A stretch of 64,000 nucleotides of DNA from Pseudomonas sp. B28(2017) (lineage in GTDB: Bacteria; Pseudomonadota; Gammaproteobacteria; Pseudomonadales; Pseudomonadaceae). This document shows, in pieces, positions 19,991-28,495 of the stretch. The stretch lies in assembly GCF_002113025.1 (NCBI RefSeq), contig NZ_NEJH01000006.1:186001-250000 (forward strand), in the 5' to 3' direction. Below the pieces are notes generated by a model. That model was not told where the DNA came from. It ran no database searches and worked only from the letters and a program-made list of their open reading frames with translations. The position numbers were made by a program, and so were the translations under genes. Every line of letters begins with the position of its first letter. Positions within the stretch are counted from its first letter, which is position 1.

Positions 19991-20006
19991 TGGCATAAGT
20001 CTTGCG
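19991..20006 (+). promoter_or_regulatory. Sigma-54 (-24/-12) promoter of the amidoligase operon
   Basis: TGGCATAAGTCTTGCG has TGGCA and TTGC at the correct spacing (GG to GC 12 bases). The predicted start near 20017 gives a leader of about 28 bases to the GTG at 20045, which has a strong AGGAGG at 20033-20038. Confidence 0.65.
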
Positions 20007-20044
20007 CGCTTTCCAGAACGCTCAAGGCTCGCAGGAGGCACGCC

Positions 20045-23000
20045 GTGTCGATTCATGTCGCATTGCACCATGTCACGCATTACCGCTATGACCGCGCTGT
20101 CGAGCTCGGCCCGCAGATTGTTCGCCTGCGGCCCGCCGCTCACAGCCGCACGCGGATTCTGTCCTATGCGCTGAAAGTCTCGCCCGAGCAGCACTTCATC
20201 AACTGGCAGCAGGACCCTCAAGGCAATTACCTGGCGCGGCTGGTGTTCCCGGAGAAGACTGAAGAGCTGCGGATCGAAGTCGACCTGCTGGCGGAGATGG
20301 CGATATTCAATCCGTTCGATTTCTTCCTTGAGCCCTATGCGGAAAAAATCCCCTTTACCTATGCCGCTGACGAGCGCAAGGAACTGGCGCCGTACCTGGA
20401 AACCTTACCCCTGACGCCGAAGCTCAAGGCCTATCTGGACGGCATCGACCGCACGCCGTTGCCCTCCGTGGATTTTCTCGTCGCGCTCAACCAGCGCCTG
20501 AGCGAAGACATCGACTACCTGATTCGCATGGAGCCCGGCGTACAAACACCTGAACATACCCTCGAACAGGCCTCCGGTTCGTGCCGCGATTCTGCCTGGT
20601 TGTTGGTGCAACTGCTGCGCAACCTCGGATTGGCGGCGCGTTTCGTGTCGGGCTACCTGATCCAGCTGACCGCCGACGTCAAAAGTCTCGACGGGCCGTC
20701 CGGCACCGAAGTGGATTTCACTGACCTGCACGCCTGGTGCGAGGTGTACTTGCCCGGTGCCGGCTGGATCGGCCTGGATGCGACCTCCGGGCTGTTTGCC
20801 GGTGAAGGACATGTACCGTTGGCCTGTAGTCCCGATCCGTCCTCTGCGGCGCCGATCAGTGGCCTGGTGGAACCGTGCGAGTGCGAATTCAGCCATGAAA
20901 TGTCCGTGGAACGGGTTTGGGAAGCACCACGGGTCACCAAGCCCTACACAGACGACCAGTGGCTGGCGATTCAAGCCCTGGGCCGACAGATCGATGCCGA
21001 TTTGCTGGAAGGCGATGTGCGCCTGACCATGGGCGGCGAGCCGACCTTTGTGTCCATTGATGACCCGGACGGCGCCGAGTGGAACACCGCGGCACTGGGG
21101 CCGGATAAACGGCGGCTGTCCGCCGAACTGTTCCAGCGCCTGCGTAAACACTACGCGCCCAAGGGGCTGGTGCATTTCGGGCAGGGCAAGTGGTACCCCG
21201 GCGAGCAATTGCCGCGTTGGTCGCTCAATTGCCATTGGCGCCGTGACGGCGTGCCGATTTGGCACAACAGCGCGCTGATCGCCGATGAGCAGGAAGACTA
21301 CGGTGCCGATGGCGCACTGGCCGGGCGTTTTCTGGCCAGCGTGGCCGAGCGCTTGAGCATTCCGACACGTTTTGTGTTTCCAGCCTACGAAGACAATTTT
21401 TATTACCTCTGGCGCGAAGGGATGTTGCCGCAAAACGTCAGCGCCGAAGATTCGCGCCTGGAAGAGCCTTTGGAACGTGCGCGTCTGCGCAAGGTTTTCA
21501 GTCAGGGCCTGGACAAGGTCGTCGGCCAGGTCCTTCCGCTGGCGCGCACCGCCAAGGGCGATCAGTGGCAGAGCGGCCGCTGGTATCTGCGCGACGAGCA
21601 CTGCCGATTGGTGCCGGGGGACTCGCCGCTGGGTTATCGCTTACCGCTGGGTTCGCAGCCTTGGGTGAAAGCGGCGGAATATCCGTTCATTCATCCGCAA
21701 GACCCGAATCAGGATTTCCCGCCGTTGCCCGACACCGCGCAACTGCAAAGCCAGGGTGAGACTGCCGAGGTGCAGGAGCGCGTACCGAAGATCGACGAAT
21801 CCGCCGACTGGCTGACCCGCACCGCCTTCTGCGCCGAGGCGCGGGAAGGCCGTTTGTACTTGTTCATGCCACCGCTGGAGCGGGTCGAGGATTACCTCGA
21901 ACTGGTCGCTGCCATCGAAGCCACCGCTGAAGAGCTGATGTGCCCGGTATTGCTGGAGGGCTATGAGCCGCCGAGCGATCCACGCCTGAGCAACTTCCGT
22001 ATCACGCCGGATCCGGGGGTGATCGAGGTCAACGTGCAGCCCTCCGCAACCTGGGATGAATTGGTCGAACGCACCGAATTCCTCTACGAAGAAGCGCGCC
22101 AGACCCGGCTGACCACCGAGAAATTCATGATCGACGGCCGACACACCGGTACGGGTGGCGGTAACCATTTCGTGCTCGGTGGCGCGACCCCGGGGGACTC
22201 ACCGTTTCTGCGCCGCCCGGATCTGCTGCGCAGCCTGATCAGCTACTGGCACAACCATCCCTCGCTGTCCTACCTGTTTTCCGGATTGTTCATCGGCCCG
22301 ACGTCCCAAGCGCCTCGTGTCGACGAAGCACGCAACGATGCCTTGTACGAACTGGAAATTGCCTTCGCGCAAATGCCTGGGGCGGGCGAGGAGTGCCCAC
22401 CATGGCTAGTGGATCGACTGCTGCGCAACCTGCTGATCGATGTGACCGGCAACACCCACCGCGCCGAGTTCTGCATCGACAAGCTCTATTCGCCGGACGG
22501 TGCCAGCGGACGCCTCGGGTTGCTGGAGCTGCGTGCGTTCGAGATGCCGCCCCATGCCCGCATGAGTCTGGCGCAACAATTGTTGCTGCGGGCGTTGGTG
22601 GCGCGGTTCTGGCGCGAGCCCTATGCACCGCAGAAACTGGCGCGCTGGGGTACGGATCTGCACGATCGCTTCCTGTTGCCGCACTTTATCGAGCAAGACT
22701 TCGCCGATGTCATCGTTGACCTCAACGCCGCCGGTTATCCGGTGCGGGCCGAATGGTTCGCCGCACATCTGGAGTTCCGCTTTCCCAAGGTTGGTGATTA
22801 CGTCGTCAGTGGTATTGCGCTGGAACTGCGCCAGGCGCTCGAGCCTTGGCACGTACTGGGCGAAGAGGGCGTCATGGGCGGTACGGTGCGTTACGTGGAT
22901 TCGTCGCTGGAGCGCTTGCAGGTCAAGCTCAGCGGCTTGCCGCCCCAGCGTTATCTGCTGACCTGCAATGGCATCCCGGTGCCATTGCACCCCACGGGGC

Positions 23001-23320
23001 GGGTCGGCGAGTTCGTGGCCGGCGTGCGCTTTCGGGCCTGGCAACCGGCCAACTGCCTGCAACCGACCATCCCGGTCCATGCGCCACTGGTATTTGACCT
23101 GCTCGATACCTGGATGCAGCGTTCGCTGGGCGGCTGCCAGTACCACGTCGCTCATCCGGGCGGGCGCAATTACGACAGCTTGCCAGTCAATGCCAATGAG
23201 GCCGAGAGCCGGCGCATGGCGCGTTTCTTCCGCATCGGACACACGCCAGGGACGCTTCCTGTACCCAACATGGACATTAACGACGAGCTGCCGATGACGC
23301 TCGATTTGCGACGTTTCTGA
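20045..23320 (+). CDS. Transglutaminase-like protease fused to DUF2126 putative amidoligase
   Basis: The protein has 1091 residues. An N-terminal bacterial transglutaminase beta region (SIHVALHHVTHYRYDRAV) is followed by a transglutaminase core with a complete thiol triad: C180 (SGSCRDSAWLL), H229 (DLHAWCEVY) and D245 (GLDATSG). From about residue 300 onward the sequence is the DUF2126 type (MGGEPTFVSIDDPDGAEWN; FMIDGRHTGTGGGNHFVLGG), a predicted amidoligase domain. The start is GTG at 20045, with AGGAGG six bases upstream. It heads a cluster with an ATP-grasp/alpha-E protein and a second transglutaminase. No signal peptide is visible, so it should be cytoplasmic. The predicted role, peptide or protein modification by amide bond formation and cleavage, is inferred from domains; no product is known. 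Confidence 0.88.
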   Translation: MSIHVALHHVTHYRYDRAVELGPQIVRLRPAAHSRTRILSYALKVSPEQHFINWQQDPQGNYLARLVFPEKTEELRIEVDLLAEMAIFNPFDFFLEPYAEKIPFTYAADERKELAPYLETLPLTPKLKAYLDGIDRTPLPSVDFLVALNQRLSEDIDYLIRMEPGVQTPEHTLEQASGSCRDSAWLLVQLLRNLGLAARFVSGYLIQLTADVKSLDGPSGTEVDFTDLHAWCEVYLPGAGWIGLDATSGLFAGEGHVPLACSPDPSSAAPISGLVEPCECEFSHEMSVERVWEAPRVTKPYTDDQWLAIQALGRQIDADLLEGDVRLTMGGEPTFVSIDDPDGAEWNTAALGPDKRRLSAELFQRLRKHYAPKGLVHFGQGKWYPGEQLPRWSLNCHWRRDGVPIWHNSALIADEQEDYGADGALAGRFLASVAERLSIPTRFVFPAYEDNFYYLWREGMLPQNVSAEDSRLEEPLERARLRKVFSQGLDKVVGQVLPLARTAKGDQWQSGRWYLRDEHCRLVPGDSPLGYRLPLGSQPWVKAAEYPFIHPQDPNQDFPPLPDTAQLQSQGETAEVQERVPKIDESADWLTRTAFCAEAREGRLYLFMPPLERVEDYLELVAAIEATAEELMCPVLLEGYEPPSDPRLSNFRITPDPGVIEVNVQPSATWDELVERTEFLYEEARQTRLTTEKFMIDGRHTGTGGGNHFVLGGATPGDSPFLRRPDLLRSLISYWHNHPSLSYLFSGLFIGPTSQAPRVDEARNDALYELEIAFAQMPGAGEECPPWLVDRLLRNLLIDVTGNTHRAEFCIDKLYSPDGASGRLGLLELRAFEMPPHARMSLAQQLLLRALVARFWREPYAPQKLARWGTDLHDRFLLPHFIEQDFADVIVDLNAAGYPVRAEWFAAHLEFRFPKVGDYVVSGIALELRQALEPWHVLGEEGVMGGTVRYVDSSLERLQVKLSGLPPQRYLLTCNGIPVPLHPTGRVGEFVAGVRFRAWQPANCLQPTIPVHAPLVFDLLDTWMQRSLGGCQYHVAHPGGRNYDSLPVNANEAESRRMARFFRIGHTPGTLPVPNMDINDELPMTLDLRRF

Positions 23321-23408
23321 ATCGTGCGCGACGCTCGGATTTTTCGTATATCCGGGCGTCACGAGCCTGCGTTAGTCTGACCGTTCACTGCTGTCTGCCG
23401 AGCTTTCC

Positions 23409-25895
23409 ATGCCTGACCTGCTAGACCGCTACCCGCTGACGGCGGGCACCTTTCATGAACTGCTCGACGACAGTGGCGCCGTGCGCCCGCACTGGCGCCG
23501 GTTGTTCGAGCAGCTGCAACGCAGCACACCGGCGCAATTGGTGCAGCGTCAGGCCCTGCTGACCCGGCAGATTCAGGAAAACGGCGTGACCTATAACGTT
23601 TATGCCGATCCCAAGGGCGCTGACCGGCCATGGGAGCTGGACCTGCTGCCGCATATCATTGCCGCCGATGAGTGGGAGCGCCTGGCGGCCGGCATCGCGC
23701 AACGGGCCAGGTTGCTCAACGCTGTGCTGGCTGACCTGTACGGCTCGCAGCGTCTGATTGCCGAGGGGTTGCTGCCGGCAGAGCTGGTGTTCGGTCACAA
23801 TAATTTCCTTTGGCCTTGTCAGGGCATCAGCCCGCCTGACGGAGCCTTTCTGCATCTGTATGCCGTGGATCTGGCGCGCACGCCCGATGGCCGCTGGTGG
23901 GTCACGGCGGATCGTACCCAGGCGCCTTCGGGTGCCGGGTATGCACTGGAAAACCGCACGATTGTGTCCAGGGCCTTTCCCGAGTTGTACCGCGATTTGA
24001 AAGTGCAGCACCTGGCCGGGTTCTTCCGCACCCTGCAGGAAACGTTGGCTCGTCAGGCCCCGAGTGACGGGGATGCGCCGTTGGTCGTGCTGCTGACGCC
24101 GGGGCGTTTCAACGAAAGCTATTTTGAACATCTGTACCTCGCGCGTCAGCTTGGCTACCCACTGGTGGAGGGCGGCGACCTGACGGTGCGCGACGCCACG
24201 GTCTACCTGAAGACCCTCAGTGGCCTGCGTCGGGTCCACGCGATCATGCGCCGGCTCGACGATGATTTCTGCGACCCGCTGGAGCTGCGTACCGACTCGG
24301 CCCTTGGTGTGCCGGGGCTGCTTGAGGCTGTGCGGCAGGGGCGGGTGCTGGTGACCAACGCTCTGGGCAGCGGAGTGCTGGAGTCGCCAGGTTTGTTGGG
24401 TTTCCTGCCGAAGATCAATCAATTGCTGTTCGGCGAAGAGCTGATTCTGCCGTCCATCGCCACCTGGTGGTGCGGCGAGGCGCCGGTATTGGCCCAGGCC
24501 CTGGAAAAGCTGCCGGAGCTGCTGATCAAACCGGCGTTTCCGTCCCAGAGCTTTGCACCGGTATTTGGCCGTGACTTGAGTGAAAAACAGCGCCAGGAGC
24601 TCGCCGAGCGCATGCAGGCACGGCCATACGCTTATGTGGCGCAAGAACTTGCGCAATTGTCCCAGGCGCCGATCTGGCAAGCCGAAGACGGTCAGTTGCA
24701 ACCCCGTGCCATCGGCATGCGCGTGTATGCGGTCGCCAGCCGCGAGGGATATCGAGTGCTGCCCGGTGGCTTGACCCGGGTCGCCGCCGAAGCCGATGCA
24801 GAAGTGGTGTCGATGCAGCGCGGCGGCGCCAGCAAGGACACTTGGGTGCTGGGCGATCGTGCGCCCAGCGGCGAACAATGGAAGGCCCAACGCAACATCG
24901 GTGTGCATGACCTGGTGCGACGCGATCCGTACCTGCCGTCGCGGGTGGTGGAAAACCTGTTCTGGTTTGGTCGTTACTGCGAACGTTGCGACGACAGTGC
25001 CCGTTTGCTGCGCATCATGCTGGCGCGCTATGTCGATGGCGACGACCCGCAAGCCCTGCAGGCGGCGGTGGATCTGGGCGAGCGGCTGATGCTGTTGCCC
25101 GATGAGGGCGAGTTGCCGGAACGCCTGTTGGCGGCGCTACTCGGCGATGACTGGCCGTTCAGCCTGCGTTCCAACCTGCAACGCTTGCAGTGGGCGGCTT
25201 CGCAGGTGCGCGGCAAGCTCTCGCGGGAAAACTGGCAGGCGTTGGTGGAATTGCAGCGTGAAGCCATGGAGCTGGAAACCGAAGAGCCGGATTTCGGCGA
25301 GTTGCTGGATTTCCTCAACCGTCTGGTGATGTCCCTGGCGGCGCTGTCCGGCTTTGCCCTGGACGACATGACCCGGGACGAAGGCTGGCGTTTCCTGATG
25401 ATTGGCCGGCGGATCGAGCGACTGCAATTTCTCAGCGGCAGCCTGGCGGCGTTCCTGCGGGGCGCCGGGGCTTTCGATCAGGCCGGGCTTGAATGGTTGC
25501 TGGAACTGGGCAACAGCAGTATCACCTACCGCTCGCGTTATCTGGCGGTGGCGCAATTGATCCCGGTGCTCGACCTCCTGCTGCTGGACGAGCAGAACCC
25601 CCACGCGGTGCTGTTCCAGTTGAAACTGGTGACCCGCACCCTCAAGCACCTGAACGATGATTTCGGTGCTCCGCGAGAAGCCGGGTTGCCACAATTGGTG
25701 GAGAGGCTGGTGCGGTTCGACCTCGGTTGCCTGGAAAACCCGTTGTTCGGTGAAGCCAGCGTACGTGCTGCGCTCGCAGGGTTGGCCGATCTGCTGCAAT
25801 CCATCGCGGACGCCAGTGGACAAGTGTCCGATCGCCTGGCGTTGCGCCATTTTGCCCATGTCGATGATGTCAGCCAGCGCACGGTGTCCGTCTGA
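23409..25895 (+). CDS. Circularly permuted ATP-grasp protein fused to an alpha-E domain
   Basis: The protein has 828 residues. About residues 1-480 fit the circularly permuted ATP-grasp family (ENGVTYNVYADPKGADRPWE, TAD-rich WWVTADRTQAPSGAGYALENR, LGSGVLESPGLLGFLPK, quoted as family regions). From about 505 the sequence changes to the alpha-helical alpha-E domain (PSRVVENLFWFGRYCERCDD). In many bacteria these are separate adjacent genes; here they are fused. ATP-grasp enzymes join a carboxylate to an amine through an acyl-phosphate, so this is the likely ligase partner of the transglutaminases. It starts 88 bases after the first gene and overlaps the third by one base. Confidence 0.88.
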   Translation: MPDLLDRYPLTAGTFHELLDDSGAVRPHWRRLFEQLQRSTPAQLVQRQALLTRQIQENGVTYNVYADPKGADRPWELDLLPHIIAADEWERLAAGIAQRARLLNAVLADLYGSQRLIAEGLLPAELVFGHNNFLWPCQGISPPDGAFLHLYAVDLARTPDGRWWVTADRTQAPSGAGYALENRTIVSRAFPELYRDLKVQHLAGFFRTLQETLARQAPSDGDAPLVVLLTPGRFNESYFEHLYLARQLGYPLVEGGDLTVRDATVYLKTLSGLRRVHAIMRRLDDDFCDPLELRTDSALGVPGLLEAVRQGRVLVTNALGSGVLESPGLLGFLPKINQLLFGEELILPSIATWWCGEAPVLAQALEKLPELLIKPAFPSQSFAPVFGRDLSEKQRQELAERMQARPYAYVAQELAQLSQAPIWQAEDGQLQPRAIGMRVYAVASREGYRVLPGGLTRVAAEADAEVVSMQRGGASKDTWVLGDRAPSGEQWKAQRNIGVHDLVRRDPYLPSRVVENLFWFGRYCERCDDSARLLRIMLARYVDGDDPQALQAAVDLGERLMLLPDEGELPERLLAALLGDDWPFSLRSNLQRLQWAASQVRGKLSRENWQALVELQREAMELETEEPDFGELLDFLNRLVMSLAALSGFALDDMTRDEGWRFLMIGRRIERLQFLSGSLAAFLRGAGAFDQAGLEWLLELGNSSITYRSRYLAVAQLIPVLDLLLLDEQNPHAVLFQLKLVTRTLKHLNDDFGAPREAGLPQLVERLVRFDLGCLENPLFGEASVRAALAGLADLLQSIADASGQVSDRLALRHFAHVDDVSQRTVSV

Positions 25896-26785
25896 TGAGC
25901 GCCCATTACCAGATTTTTCACGACACCCACTATCATTATGACAGTCCGGTCTCCCTGGCCCAGCAACTGGCGCATCTGTGGCCTCGTGCTTGCGCGTGGC
26001 AGCGTTGTACCGAGCAGCGGTTGCAAATCAGTCCTGACCCGACGTCGCGCCGGGATGAACTGGATGTATTCGGCAATCCGCTCACGCGGCTGTCGTTCGA
26101 GCGTCCCCACGATGAGTTGTTGGTCAACGCCAGCCTGACGGTCGAGGTGCTGCCTCGGCCAGCCCTGGATTTCAATCGTTCGCCAGCCTGGGAAGACACC
26201 CGCAACGCGCTGACCTACAGCAGTCAGCCACTTTCAGCTCAGACGCTGGATGCCTGTCGTTATCGGTTTCAATCGCCCTACGTGCATTTAAAGCGCAACT
26301 TCGTGGAGTTTTCAGAAAGCTGCTTTCCAGCGGGCCGACCACTGCTGCTGGGTGTGCAAGCATTGATGGAAAAAATCTTCAATGAATTCACCTTCGACGC
26401 CGAAGCCACCCAAGTGGCAACGCCGCTGGTGGAAGTGCTGGAGCGACGGCGCGGGGTGTGCCAGGACTTCGCTCACCTGATGCTCGCCTGCGTGCGCTCC
26501 CGTGGGCTGGCGGCGCGCTATATCAGCGGCTATCTTTTGACCCAGCCACCACCGGGGCAACCTCGATTGATCGGCGCCGATGCGTCCCATGCCTGGGTGT
26601 CGGTGTTCTGCCCTGTGTTGGGATGGGTCGATTTCGATCCGACCAACAACGTGCAACCGGCACTGGAGCACATCACCCTGGCCTGGGGCCGGGATTTTTC
26701 CGATGTCTCACCGCTGCGCGGGGTGATTCTGGGCGGTGGCAACCATGATCCGGAGGTCCGTGTCACCGTGATGCCGCTGGATTAA
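25895..26785 (+). CDS. Stand-alone bacterial transglutaminase-like protease
   Basis: The protein has 296 residues: an N-terminal beta domain (MSAHYQIFHDTHYHYDSPV) and a transglutaminase core with triad C189 (RGVCQDFAHLML), H232 (DASHAWVSVF) and D248 (VDFDPTNN). It has no DUF2126 extension, unlike its paralogue two genes upstream. The start overlaps the stop of the ATP-grasp gene (TGATG), showing tight coupling. It is probably cytoplasmic, since no signal peptide is seen. It may act as an amidase or peptidase on the product of the ligase; this is inference from the conserved gene trio. Confidence 0.88.
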   Translation: MSAHYQIFHDTHYHYDSPVSLAQQLAHLWPRACAWQRCTEQRLQISPDPTSRRDELDVFGNPLTRLSFERPHDELLVNASLTVEVLPRPALDFNRSPAWEDTRNALTYSSQPLSAQTLDACRYRFQSPYVHLKRNFVEFSESCFPAGRPLLLGVQALMEKIFNEFTFDAEATQVATPLVEVLERRRGVCQDFAHLMLACVRSRGLAARYISGYLLTQPPPGQPRLIGADASHAWVSVFCPVLGWVDFDPTNNVQPALEHITLAWGRDFSDVSPLRGVILGGGNHDPEVRVTVMPLD

Positions 26786-26841
26786 TCGAAATCCCTCTAT
26801 GGAGCGGGATTGGTTGGCGTCAGCGAAAAGGAGGAAGCCTG

Positions 26842-27219
26842 ATGTACCCGATTTCAATCAAAGGCGTACTGCAATCTCCCGACGGCCTGATCGTGCTGAT
26901 GCTCAACGAGCGAGACGAATGGGAGTTACCCGGCGGCCGAATCGAGCTGGGCGAAACGGCACCGGACTGTCTGGCACGGGAAATTGCTGAGGAGTTGGAT
27001 GTTGGCGTGATGGTAGGAGAGCCGCTGGATTCTTACTTGTTCGAGGTAATCCCCGGTAAACACGTGTTCATCTCGACTTACCGCTGCCAGTTGCTGGGCG
27101 CGTTTGTGCCAAAGATCAGTCATGAACACAAGGAGATAGGGTTGTTTGATCCGGCGCGGTTACCAGTCAATTTGCCCAAAGGTTATCGCGATTCGATTAA
27201 CAAGGCGTTGGGCCTGTGA
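26842..27219 (+). CDS. NUDIX hydrolase
   Basis: The 125-residue protein has a Nudix box, GGRIELGETAPDCLAREI followed by AEELDV: G-x5-E-x7-RE-x2-EE is complete, and the usual final G is D. NUDIX enzymes cleave nucleoside diphosphates linked to other groups; the substrate cannot be told. AGGAGG precedes the ATG. It lies 56 bases after the transglutaminase gene and could be transcribed with it, but there is no evidence that it takes part. Confidence 0.85.
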   Translation: MYPISIKGVLQSPDGLIVLMLNERDEWELPGGRIELGETAPDCLAREIAEELDVGVMVGEPLDSYLFEVIPGKHVFISTYRCQLLGAFVPKISHEHKEIGLFDPARLPVNLPKGYRDSINKALGL

Positions 27220-27289
27220 GGGTCAGCAAGGTGCTGCTGACCCTGGACACAGAACCGGTGGGCCGATCAGTCATCCGACCCTGAGGGTC

Positions 27290-27481
27290 TCAGGCGTCGG
27301 GCACCTGGTCTTTCGGTGCATCAACATCACTTTGTGCCGCCACTTCACCTTCTGCATCCGGGTTCAGTGCCGCTGCATCTTCTTCAGCCATCGCTTTCTT
27401 GCGCTGCAGCTTTTCCTCTTTCTTCTGCTCCTTGGCCAAGTCTCTCTGACGTTTGGCGAAGGAATAATTAGGTTTGGCCAT
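27290..27481 (-). CDS. Small lysine-rich conserved hypothetical protein
   Basis: The 63-residue protein begins MAKPNYSFAKRQRDLAKEQ. The first half is strongly basic (KKEEKLQRKKAMAEE) and the C-terminal half acidic and proline/alanine-containing, so it is probably partly disordered. AGAGGA precedes the ATG at 27481; the frame is open upstream but that stretch looks non-coding. It is convergent with the NUDIX gene and 68 bases downstream of the LOG gene. The function is unknown. The pattern resembles small pseudomonad proteins annotated only as hypothetical. Confidence 0.7.
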   Translation of the reverse strand: MAKPNYSFAKRQRDLAKEQKKEEKLQRKKAMAEEDAAALNPDAEGEVAAQSDVDAPKDQVPDA

Positions 27482-27549
27482 GGGCGATCCTCTGGGGTCG
27501 AAGGTGAGGTTGAGCGGCGCATATTCTGCCCTGTATCGGTGCCGAGCCG

Positions 27550-28137
27550 TTAGCTGGGTTTTTGCTCGGCCCATTTTGGCGCTATGGACGGCAGCCATGC
27601 ATCCAGGGCATCGAGCAGGGTTTGCGGCGATTCGCTCACTTGCAGCATGTCACGGTGCTGCCCGCGAACGAAGCCTTCGCCGACGATGTGATCGAGAAAA
27701 GACGTCAATTTGCTGTAGAAACCGTTCACTTCCAGCAAACCCAGCGGTTTGCCGTGGTAGCCGAGCTGGCCCCAGGTCCAGACTTCGAACAGTTCTTCGA
27801 GGGTGCCAAGGCCACCGGGCAGCGCGATAAAGGCATCGCTGAGCTCGGCCATCCGGGCCTTGCGCGCGTGCATGCCATCGACGACCTCCAGGCGAGTCAG
27901 GCCGCTGTGGCCGATTTCCTTGTCCTTGAGGCTTTGCGGGATGATGCCGATCACTTCACCGCCGGCCGCCAGGGCCGCATCGGCGACAATACCCATCAGG
28001 CCCACGGCGCCACCGCCGTACACCAGGGTCAGCTTGCGTTCGGCCAAAGCCCGGCCAAGGGCCACGGCTGCTTCGCGGTAAGCCGGGTTGGTGCCGGTGC
28101 TGGCACCACAAAAAACACAAACGGATGTTAAAGACAT
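27550..28137 (-). CDS. LOG family protein (nucleoside 5'-monophosphate phosphoribohydrolase)
   Basis: The protein has 195 residues in a Rossmann-like fold. It starts SVCVFCGASTGTNPAY and carries the LOG motif PGGLGTLEELFEVWTW plus YGGGAVGLMG. Members release the base from cytokinin riboside monophosphates or from AMP/GMP-type nucleotides. The family is often called TIGR00730 or 'lysine decarboxylase' by an old misannotation. Confidence 0.9.
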   Translation of the reverse strand: MSLTSVCVFCGASTGTNPAYREAAVALGRALAERKLTLVYGGGAVGLMGIVADAALAAGGEVIGIIPQSLKDKEIGHSGLTRLEVVDGMHARKARMAELSDAFIALPGGLGTLEELFEVWTWGQLGYHGKPLGLLEVNGFYSKLTSFLDHIVGEGFVRGQHRDMLQVSESPQTLLDALDAWLPSIAPKWAEQKPS

Positions 28138-28197
28138 GCCTTGCTCCTCGGTCGATCAGGGCCACAGAGTAAAGGCAGGCGCACGGCACTCCAAGGG

Positions 28198-28287
28198 CTA
28201 GACTTCGTGTTTCGGCGTTTCGTACGTACCGCTGGCGCCGCACGCGTAGGCGGCGAGTAAACTGCACAGCAGGCTGTTGATGGACAT
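28198..28287 (-). CDS. Possible 29-residue peptide
   Basis: An ATG at 28287 with GGAG eight bases upstream opens a 29-codon frame ending in TAG. It reads a short hydrophobic part with two cysteines (MSINSLLCSLLAAYACGAS) and a polar tail (GTYETPKHEV). This looks like a small membrane-associated peptide rather than random translation. It lies between LOG and azu and could share the LOG direction of transcription. Existence and function need conservation or ribosome profiling evidence. Confidence 0.45.
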   Translation of the reverse strand: MSINSLLCSLLAAYACGASGTYETPKHEV

Positions 28288-28409
28288 GATCAGTGCTCCG
28301 GCTTTTTTGGGGGAAAGAGAAGGGGACGGCCTGATGATAGGGCCGGACCAGACGCTTGGCCGGTAGATTGTTTGCATCGTGCCTATAGCCTGAAAGTTGT
28401 ATACAATTT

Positions 28410-28423
28410 TTGATTCAAGTCAT
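28410..28423 (+). promoter_or_regulatory. Possible Anr/Fnr-type site upstream of azu
   Basis: TTGATTCAAGTCAT matches TTGAT-N4-ATCAA at 8 of 10 specified positions. Azurin genes in pseudomonads are known to be controlled by ANR. It lies about 73 bases before the azurin start. Confidence 0.4.
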
Positions 28424-28495
28424 ATGAACTTGCGAAGTTTTCAGGCAGTCTTCTGTCCATTCGCATTTCTGCTAACCCTGCCTTGGAGATTCACC

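Noticed and set aside
19769..20044. N-terminal extension of the transglutaminase-DUF2126 protein by 92 codons
   Set aside because: It would run through the terminator edge, a REP remnant and the promoter; AGGAGG directly before GTG at 20045 and the family N-terminus fix the start.
27219..27244. Hairpin AGGGTCAGCA/TGCTGACCCT at the NUDIX stop
   Set aside because: There is a good stem but no T tract on either strand, so it is not called as a terminator.
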